NCBI GenBank assembly: GCA_028278085.1
Contig: JANQFB010000205.1
Coordinates: forward strand, 1 to 32,135
Source of the DNA: Chitinophagales bacterium
Lineage (GTDB): Bacteria; Bacteroidota; Bacteroidia; Chitinophagales; JANQFB01
Length of the DNA stretch: 32,135 nt
Direction: 5' to 3'
Every line of letters starts with the position of its first letter. Within the stretch, counting starts at the first letter, position 1. Under the pieces are notes generated by a model. The model saw only the letters and a list, made by a program, of their open reading frames with translations. It ran no database searches and had not been told where the DNA came from. A program made the position numbers and the translations under genes. Of the stretch, positions 26,242 through 32,135 are shown in pieces.

Positions 26242-27657
26242 ATGCTTAACAGTAAGTTACTCGACATATTAAAATGTTGCTCGACCAAGCAATTAACGCG
26301 CTTTGGTGAGTTTGTTCAATCCCCCTATTTTAATAAGAATACCGAGCTTTCCGACTTTTACGGCTATGTCCGGCAATTCGCCCCGAAGTTCATCAATAAA
26401 AAGCTGGAACGCCAGACCCTGTTTGCAGCCCTGTATCCGGGCCAGGCCTATAATGAAAAAAAGCTGGGTTATTTGATGAGCGATCTTGTCAAGCTGCTGG
26501 AGGATTTTCTGGCCATCCATCGTTTTGAAACTGACCCGAGTAAAATGTCCTATCAATTGTTGCGGACCTACGATGAATGGGGCCTGGAAAAACATTATAA
26601 TAACACCATGCGGGAAGCAATTACCCTCCAGGAAAAACAACCCATCCGGGATTCTGAATATTTTTACAGTCAATATAAGCTGGAAGAATTGAATTCAGTG
26701 GTTTTTGACAAGCGCAGGAAAAGGGTTTACGATAATAGCCTGCAAAAAGCCATCGATAACCTGGATCTGCATTACCTGACCCTGAAGCTTAAATATAGTT
26801 GCGAGCTGGCCAACCGCAAAAATGTAATTGCCACACAATATGAGCTGCGGCTGTTAGACGAGATCTTACTATACCTGAAGGAACACCCGATGGACGATGT
26901 TCCGGCCATCGCCATTTATTACCAGATCCTGATGACCTTGCTGGAAAGTGATGATGACGAACATTTTATCCAACTTAAAGATCTGTTGAACCGGCATGCC
27001 GATAAATTCGATGTTAACGAAGCCCGCGACATGTATGCCTATGCTCAGAATTATTGCATCAAAAAGATCAACACGGGGCATTTGAATTTTCTGAATGATC
27101 TGTTCGAATTGTACAAAACCGTTCTTTCCAAAAAGCTGATCTTCATCAATGAAGAGCTCCCGCATTGGACCTACAAAAATATTGTGAGCAGCGCCATGCG
27201 TTTGCAGGAGTATGATTGGGCGGAAGAATTTATCGAGCAATACAAGCATCATTTGACTCCCGAGCATGCCGAAACGGCCTATGCCTACAATCTTGCCAAC
27301 CTGCATTTCAACCGGCAGCAATATGACGAAGCCCTGGAGCTCCTTCAAAAGGTAGAATATACCGATTATTACCAGTTGAATGTAAAAGTTTTATTGCTCA
27401 AGATCTATTACGAGCTGGATGAGATTGAGCCCTTGTATTCTTTGCTGGATGCCTTTAAGATCTTTTTGAAAAGGAATAAAAGAGTATCCGAATACCAGAA
27501 AAATATTTACATTAACCTGATCAAATTCGTGAAGAAAGCGATAAAGATCGTGCCCGGGGATAAGCGGAAAGCAGTGGAGCTGGGGGTACAGATCAAGGAG
27601 AAAAAAGAAGTAGCGGATATTAACTGGCTGCTTGAGAAAGTAGATGAGATCAGTTGA
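26242..27657 (+). CDS. conserved hypothetical protein (helical, TPR-like)
   Basis: 471 aa, ATG start, strongly helical composition with TPR-like patches (AETAYAYNLANLHFNRQQYDEALELLQKVEYTD). Long clean ORF with codon usage like its neighbours; no family recognised by eye. Confidence 0.8.
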   Translation: MLNSKLLDILKCCSTKQLTRFGEFVQSPYFNKNTELSDFYGYVRQFAPKFINKKLERQTLFAALYPGQAYNEKKLGYLMSDLVKLLEDFLAIHRFETDPSKMSYQLLRTYDEWGLEKHYNNTMREAITLQEKQPIRDSEYFYSQYKLEELNSVVFDKRRKRVYDNSLQKAIDNLDLHYLTLKLKYSCELANRKNVIATQYELRLLDEILLYLKEHPMDDVPAIAIYYQILMTLLESDDDEHFIQLKDLLNRHADKFDVNEARDMYAYAQNYCIKKINTGHLNFLNDLFELYKTVLSKKLIFINEELPHWTYKNIVSSAMRLQEYDWAEEFIEQYKHHLTPEHAETAYAYNLANLHFNRQQYDEALELLQKVEYTDYYQLNVKVLLLKIYYELDEIEPLYSLLDAFKIFLKRNKRVSEYQKNIYINLIKFVKKAIKIVPGDKRKAVELGVQIKEKKEVADINWLLEKVDEIS

Positions 27658-27711
27658 AAAATTCCCTAAGGCCTTATCTGCTCCGGGATCATAGCTTTAT
27701 CTTCCTGAAAA

Positions 27712-28371
27712 GTGATTGGTAAACTACAAAAATTTGCGGCCATCCGGGAGTTCCCCAATGTGCTGGAATTCACGGAATACCCGGATCCCGAAAAATTTCC
27801 CTATCTATCACGCTGGAGCAGGGAATTTTTTAAGAACGATCATCCCCTGGTACTGGAGCTGGCTTGCGGAAAGGGAGAATATACCCTGGCCCTGTCCAGG
27901 AAATATCCGCGGATCAACTTTGTGGGTGTCGACATCAAAGGCAATAGAATATGGAAAGGTGCCAAAACCGCGTTGGAAGAACAGATCCCCAATGCCGCCT
28001 TTTTACGGATCGAGATCGAAAAGCTGGGCGCCTATTTCGGCCCGGGTGAAGTATCGGAGTTCTGGATCACCTTCCCCGATCCCTATTTAAAACCCTCAAA
28101 AGCCAAAAAAAGGCTTACTTCTTCCCGGTTTATCCGGGTTTACCGTAAAGTGCTGAAACCCGGCGGACTGGTTCATCTCAAGACCGATTCGCCCGAATTG
28201 TATGCCTTTACGCTGGAAGTGATCGAGGAAGAAAAATGCACCTTGCTCCAACATATGCCCGATCTGTATGCCGGCGAGATCCCCGATGAAATACTGTCCG
28301 TTACAACCTTTTATGAAAAACAGCACCTGGCTGCCGGGAAAAAGATCAAATACATTAAGTTCAGTTTGTAG
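27712..28371 (+). CDS. trmB: tRNA (guanosine(46)-N7)-methyltransferase TrmB
   Basis: VLELACGKGEYTLALSRKYPRINFVGVDIKGNRIWKGAKTALEE...EFWITFPDPYLKPSKAKKRLTSSRFIRVYRKVLKPGGLVHLKTDSPELYAFT is diagnostic of TrmB. GTG start. Confidence 0.93.
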   Translation: MIGKLQKFAAIREFPNVLEFTEYPDPEKFPYLSRWSREFFKNDHPLVLELACGKGEYTLALSRKYPRINFVGVDIKGNRIWKGAKTALEEQIPNAAFLRIEIEKLGAYFGPGEVSEFWITFPDPYLKPSKAKKRLTSSRFIRVYRKVLKPGGLVHLKTDSPELYAFTLEVIEEEKCTLLQHMPDLYAGEIPDEILSVTTFYEKQHLAAGKKIKYIKFSL

Positions 28372-28469
28372 GTTGTTTGAAAGGTTGCCGGTTACCTGTG
28401 GGTAATTATCTTCCGGAACATCGGTCAGATTCCGGGCGGAGTATTTAACTTTGAAAAAAAAATCAACAG

Positions 28470-28808
28470 GTGGATAATAACGATTCCTTTTATGCTAAAG
28501 TTTATGATGTGGTGAGGCTGGTCCCTTCCGGAAGGGTAACCACCTACGGCGCCATTGCCAGGTACCTGGGTTCCGGCAGGTCGGCCCGTTTGGTAGGCTG
28601 GGCGATGAATAACGCTCACACCTGCGATCAGCCGGTTCCGGCGCACCGCGTGATCAATCGAAACGGTTTGTTAACCGGCAAACACCATTTCGAAACGCCT
28701 GACCGGATGCAGCGGCTGCTGGAGCAGGAAGGAATAGTGGTAGAAGATGACCAGGTACAGGATTTTGACCGATTATTATGGGATCCATCCATAGAACTGG
28801 AACTTTGA
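28470..28808 (+). CDS. MGMT family protein, alkyltransferase-like (ATL) with Cys to Ala at the active site
   Basis: 112 aa: VYDVVRLVPSGRVTTYGAIARYLGSGRSARLVGWAMNNAH...PVPAHRVINRNGLLTGKHHFETPDRMQRLLEQEG. MGMT DNA-binding domain with PAHR in place of PCHR. GTG start. Confidence 0.9.
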   Translation: MDNNDSFYAKVYDVVRLVPSGRVTTYGAIARYLGSGRSARLVGWAMNNAHTCDQPVPAHRVINRNGLLTGKHHFETPDRMQRLLEQEGIVVEDDQVQDFDRLLWDPSIELEL

Positions 28809-29061
28809 AGCGGGCCTGGTTCATAATCGTTGCCTTCGACGCTTACCGGTTTTCAAAAGATCGATTCCCTTTCTAAAACCTGCTTTATACAGGGTTTAGG
28901 CTAAAAGAACATAAAATTGTCTTAATTTAGTCAGACCAATGGATGGCACCGGATGATGTATTGATAACCGAATTATGGCTATTCATCCCTACAATGTAAC
29001 CAAAGCAGGGGCTCCCCGTAAATATTGCTTGCCTGTTATGCTTCATAGCTACTGTTTATCT

Positions 29062-31914
29062 ATGTTTAGCAATCATTCGGCATCCACCATCCGTGCTATT
29101 TTTCCTTCCTTGCGCTGGATAAGTCTATTTGTATTCGTGGTAACATCCGTTTTACCCGGCCTTGGCCAGCTACCGGAGCAGGATTGTATCGGGTCGATCC
29201 GGCTGTGCAACAACAGCTTCACGCAAAACAACGCCTATGTAGGTTATGGCAGTTCACAGGAGCTGATCTACCAGACCAATTCCACCTGCATTCAATCCGG
29301 GGAAACGAACTCAGCTTGGTATATGTTCACCATTACCGGCGCCGGGAACCTGAAGTTCCAGATCAATCCGCATAATCCGACCGATGACTTTGATTTTGCC
29401 CTATATGATATTTCCGGATCCAACTGTGGCAATATTGTGGTCGGTACCGCGCCGGAAGTCAGGTGTAATTTCTCCAACACAGTGGGCAGCACCGGCCTCG
29501 ACAATGGGTTCACCGGTACCTCGGAAGCCTCCAACGGGCCCAATCAATGTGCTCCCCTGGCTGTTACTGCGGGAGAAACCTATGCCCTTTCCGTCAATAA
29601 CTTTACTGCCACCATGAGTGGTTATGATGTTACTTTTTCCGGCAGCGCTTCTATCCTGGATGGCGTCGCTCCTCAACTGGATACCATTACCTTCTCGGGC
29701 TGCAATCCCGACCTGATCACTATCCATTTCACGGAAAAGCTGTTGTGTAATTCGGTCGCTACCGATGGCAGTGATTTCACCGTATCCGGCCCCGGGCCCC
29801 TGAACGTTATTGCCGCCAGCCCGGCAGGATGCAAAAACTCGACGGCTACTTCCAAGGTGTTTTTGCGCTTCGATACCCGGCCGCCGGTTGTCGGTACTTA
29901 TACCATCACGGCTCAAACCGGTACGGACGGCAATACCATTCATGATATTTGCAGTAATTCTTTGTCGGCGGGAGCTACGCTATCTTTTACGGTGAATTTC
30001 CTCGGACCTGATGTTAGTATTCCAACCTTCACGGATTCCGATTGCGGCGCCGCCACGGGAACCGCGTCAGCAGGCGTTACCGGGGGAACGAGCCCTTTTA
30101 CCTACTCCTGGAGTGACGGCCAGACAGGGCCGACGGCTACCGGTTTAAGTGCCGGAATTTTCGAGGTAACCGTTACGGATGATAACGGTTGCACCGATAT
30201 CACGAATGTTACCATAGGGAATCTTAACAGCCCTCTGGCTACTTCCACGCATAATGATGTCAGTTGCAATGGTGGCAGTGACGGGTCTATTTCGGTAACC
30301 GTTACCGGCGGAGCGCCGCCCTATACCTATTCCTGGTTGAGCGGACAAACAACGGCAAATATTTCCGGACTAAGCGCAGGCACCTATTCCTGTGGCATTT
30401 GGGACCAGAACTTGTGCGGTACTTCCGAAGTCGTTACGATCAAAGAGCCTGATCCGCTGGTGTTGACCGTTACCACTTATGATGCCTCCTGCAACGGTTC
30501 CGATGGGGGGGCGAAAGTCACGGTTACCGGTGGAACCACTCCCTACAATTATTCCTGGAACACGTTTCCGCCGGCGATAACAGACAGTATCGGTGGTGTG
30601 CCTGCGGGGATCTATTCGGTTCAGGTTACGGATGATAACAGTTGTGCGGCTTCCAAGAGCGCCTTTATCGTTACGAGCAATGCGCCCACCGCGATCATAT
30701 CGCATAGCCAGGATGCCACTTGCGGGAATGCCGATGGTACAGCAACAGTCCGCCCCTCCGGCGGTACGCCTCCTTATACCTTCGAATGGAGCACCATCCC
30801 CGTTCAAACCGATTCCACCGCAGTCAATTTATTATCGGGGTTTTATAATGTGATCATCAGGGATGCCAGTAATTGTATAGAGATCGTGAGTGTTAAGATC
30901 AATGAGTTTCCAGCGCCCCAGATCGCCGTCACCGATTCCACCGATGCTAGCTGTGGTAATCCCGACGGTACGGCTACTGCTGCGGCAATTTCCGGAACCG
31001 GCAGCTATACTTTTTCGTGGAGCAGCGGGTCCATCGGCGCCCAGGCTACCGGCTTGGACCAGGGAACTTATACAGTTGTCGTTACCGATTCGCTGGGCTG
31101 CAAGGATACGGCCCAGGTAAGTATAGATTATCTGCCGCCGACGAGTTCGATCGATGTCGCCACCACCTGTATCAATATGCCGGTCGATTTCTCCGTTACT
31201 TCCGATATGAACCCCACCAGTTGGTCGTGGACTTTCGACGATCCTGCTTCCGGATCCGATGATTCGGCGAGTATTGCCGATCCGATGCATACTTTCAATA
31301 GTGTCGGCTCCTATGATGTTACCGTTTACCTGGATGGAAATTGCGGCAAGGATACCGCCGTCCGGACCATAACCATCGATCCGGCGTTGCAGGCCGATTT
31401 TACGACTGCTCCCGACGAGGTCACCCAAAACACCAATATCACCTTCAATTATACCGGCGACCCGGTTACTTCCTATTTATGGGATTTTGGTGACGGTACC
31501 TTAACCTCTACTTCCGCAAAACCGGTCCATCTTTACAAAGACTCCGGTACGGTTTCCGTGGTGTTGATGGTAGAAAGCGCTGCCGGATGCCAGGATACCC
31601 TTACTAAAGAGATCCTTGTGCTGAAATATCCTATCATTTACATCCCCAATGCCTTCTCTCCCAATGGTGATGGGGTCAACGATAATTTCCTGGTCAAAGG
31701 CCGGGGGATCAAGGAAGTGAATTTCCGGGTGTTTAACAAATGGGGGGAAATGGTCTTTTTTACCAATGATGTGGATTTTGCCAAAACCACCGGTTGGGAC
31801 GGAACCCGCAGAGGCAAAGTCATTCAGCCGGGCGTTTATGTCTATTACATTTCAGGCGTTTACTTCGACGAACTGACCTTCGACCAAAAAGGAGCGGTTA
31901 CGTTGGTGAGGTAG
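29062..31914 (+). CDS. SprB-repeat/PKD protein with gliding motility-associated (CHU_C, T9SS type B) C-terminal domain
   Basis: C-terminus YPIIYIPNAFSPNGDGVNDNFLVKGRGIKEVNFRVFNKWGEMVFFTND...GWDGTRRGKVIQPGVYVYYISGVYFDELTFDQKGAVTLVR. Five SprB-like repeats and two PKD domains. Best start by signal peptide is ATG 29062 (MFSNHSASTIRAIFPSLRWISLFVFVVTSVLPGLGQ); the track start 28975 is also possible. Confidence 0.9.
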   Translation: MFSNHSASTIRAIFPSLRWISLFVFVVTSVLPGLGQLPEQDCIGSIRLCNNSFTQNNAYVGYGSSQELIYQTNSTCIQSGETNSAWYMFTITGAGNLKFQINPHNPTDDFDFALYDISGSNCGNIVVGTAPEVRCNFSNTVGSTGLDNGFTGTSEASNGPNQCAPLAVTAGETYALSVNNFTATMSGYDVTFSGSASILDGVAPQLDTITFSGCNPDLITIHFTEKLLCNSVATDGSDFTVSGPGPLNVIAASPAGCKNSTATSKVFLRFDTRPPVVGTYTITAQTGTDGNTIHDICSNSLSAGATLSFTVNFLGPDVSIPTFTDSDCGAATGTASAGVTGGTSPFTYSWSDGQTGPTATGLSAGIFEVTVTDDNGCTDITNVTIGNLNSPLATSTHNDVSCNGGSDGSISVTVTGGAPPYTYSWLSGQTTANISGLSAGTYSCGIWDQNLCGTSEVVTIKEPDPLVLTVTTYDASCNGSDGGAKVTVTGGTTPYNYSWNTFPPAITDSIGGVPAGIYSVQVTDDNSCAASKSAFIVTSNAPTAIISHSQDATCGNADGTATVRPSGGTPPYTFEWSTIPVQTDSTAVNLLSGFYNVIIRDASNCIEIVSVKINEFPAPQIAVTDSTDASCGNPDGTATAAAISGTGSYTFSWSSGSIGAQATGLDQGTYTVVVTDSLGCKDTAQVSIDYLPPTSSIDVATTCINMPVDFSVTSDMNPTSWSWTFDDPASGSDDSASIADPMHTFNSVGSYDVTVYLDGNCGKDTAVRTITIDPALQADFTTAPDEVTQNTNITFNYTGDPVTSYLWDFGDGTLTSTSAKPVHLYKDSGTVSVVLMVESAAGCQDTLTKEILVLKYPIIYIPNAFSPNGDGVNDNFLVKGRGIKEVNFRVFNKWGEMVFFTNDVDFAKTTGWDGTRRGKVIQPGVYVYYISGVYFDELTFDQKGAVTLVR
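30013..31134 (+). repeat. five tandem SprB-like protein repeats (about 75 aa each) within the CHU_C protein
   Basis: Recurring [DA]xxCG..DG.atv..GGt.PYtysWs.gq...[gn]L.aG.Y.V.VtD...C motif. The units are diverged at nucleotide level. Confidence 0.75.
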
Positions 31915-31986
31915 GGATGGTTTTGATTAAGCCTGTCGTTATCTGTGGTATTTCTTTTCAAACTGATATTACTTTAAATATTAAAT

Positions 31987-32034
31987 GAAGAATGATGAAA
32001 GTTGAATGATGAACTTCAACATTTATCATTCTTC
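31987..32034. terminator. large intergenic hairpin, candidate bidirectional terminator
   Basis: GAAGAATGATGAAAGTTGAA / CTTCAACATTTATCATTCTTC: about 20-bp stem with one G.T and one mismatch, 6-7 nt loop, between the CHU_C gene (+) and a partial CDS (-). Confidence 0.5.
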
Positions 32035-32075
32035 ATTCATCATTCGAAATTTGATCATCAGCGTAGAAGCTCCGC

Positions 32076-32135
32076 TCAACTCGAATGATCGTAAATGATC
32101 TTCCATTGCCCTTCGATCTTTTCCCAGACCAGGCT
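32076..32135 (-). CDS. 3' end of a CDS running off the window; possible NTF2-like/SnoaL-like (DUF4440-type) protein
   Basis: Minus strand from the window edge translates to SLVWEKIEGQWKIIYDHSS followed by TGA (complement of tca at 32076-32078). The motif resembles the C-terminal strand of NTF2-like proteins. Absent from the ORF track because it has no start in the window. Confidence 0.55.
   Translation of the reverse strand, partial: SLVWEKIEGQWKIIYDHSS

Noticed and set aside
28873-28899. Hairpin CTAAAACCTG/CAGGGTTTAG after the MGMT-like gene
   Set aside because: One mismatch, no T-tract following, and distant (about 65 nt) from the stop; insufficient to call a terminator.
30013-31134. Possible CRISPR or DNA-level tandem repeat
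   Set aside because: Periodicity is at protein level (SprB-like repeats), with diverged nucleotides and no short identical repeats separated by spacers.
1-32135. tRNA, rRNA, transposase, integrase, phage or defence-system genes
   Set aside because: No cloverleaf-like or rRNA-like sequence and no transposase or integrase motifs were seen in any frame; the region reads as chromosomal core plus secreted-protein genes.

Overview
This 32.1 kb window looks like a chromosomal segment from a Bacteroidota (Saprospiria-like) genome. It combines housekeeping genes with several large secreted proteins that carry type IX secretion system (T9SS) C-terminal sorting signals. Housekeeping or ordinary genes: biotinyl carrier protein, lipoprotein M1 peptidase with HEAT-like tail, MsbA-type ABC exporter, rbfA, LolC/E-type permease, SDR epimerase, anmK, cytochrome c, SirB-like membrane protein, LytTR response regulator, alpha/beta hydrolase, two amidohydrolase-fold genes, a Saprospiria-type hypothetical protein, trmB and an MGMT-like protein. 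Five T9SS cargo genes are present: four with type A-like tails and one with a CHU_C/type B tail. The observations most worth following up are: (i) a phased array of four to six 11-bp units (WTTGnCGTAAA-like) directly upstream of a PKD/T9SS gene; (ii) a beta-sandwich module inserted inside an Ig/PKD-like domain in two neighbouring paralogous cargo proteins; (iii) one secreted protein with PKD, dockerin-like, cohesin-like and T9SS segments; (iv) a tandem amidohydrolase pair in which two of three modules have lost the HxH metal motif; (v) an MGMT-family protein with PAHR in place of PCHR; (vi) a strong tendency to place G-ending codons before ATC, giving excess GATC; and (vii) a 20-residue partial CDS at the right edge that the ORF track missed. 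No CRISPR array, tRNA, rRNA or transposase was seen. All family assignments come from motif recognition by eye, with no database search.
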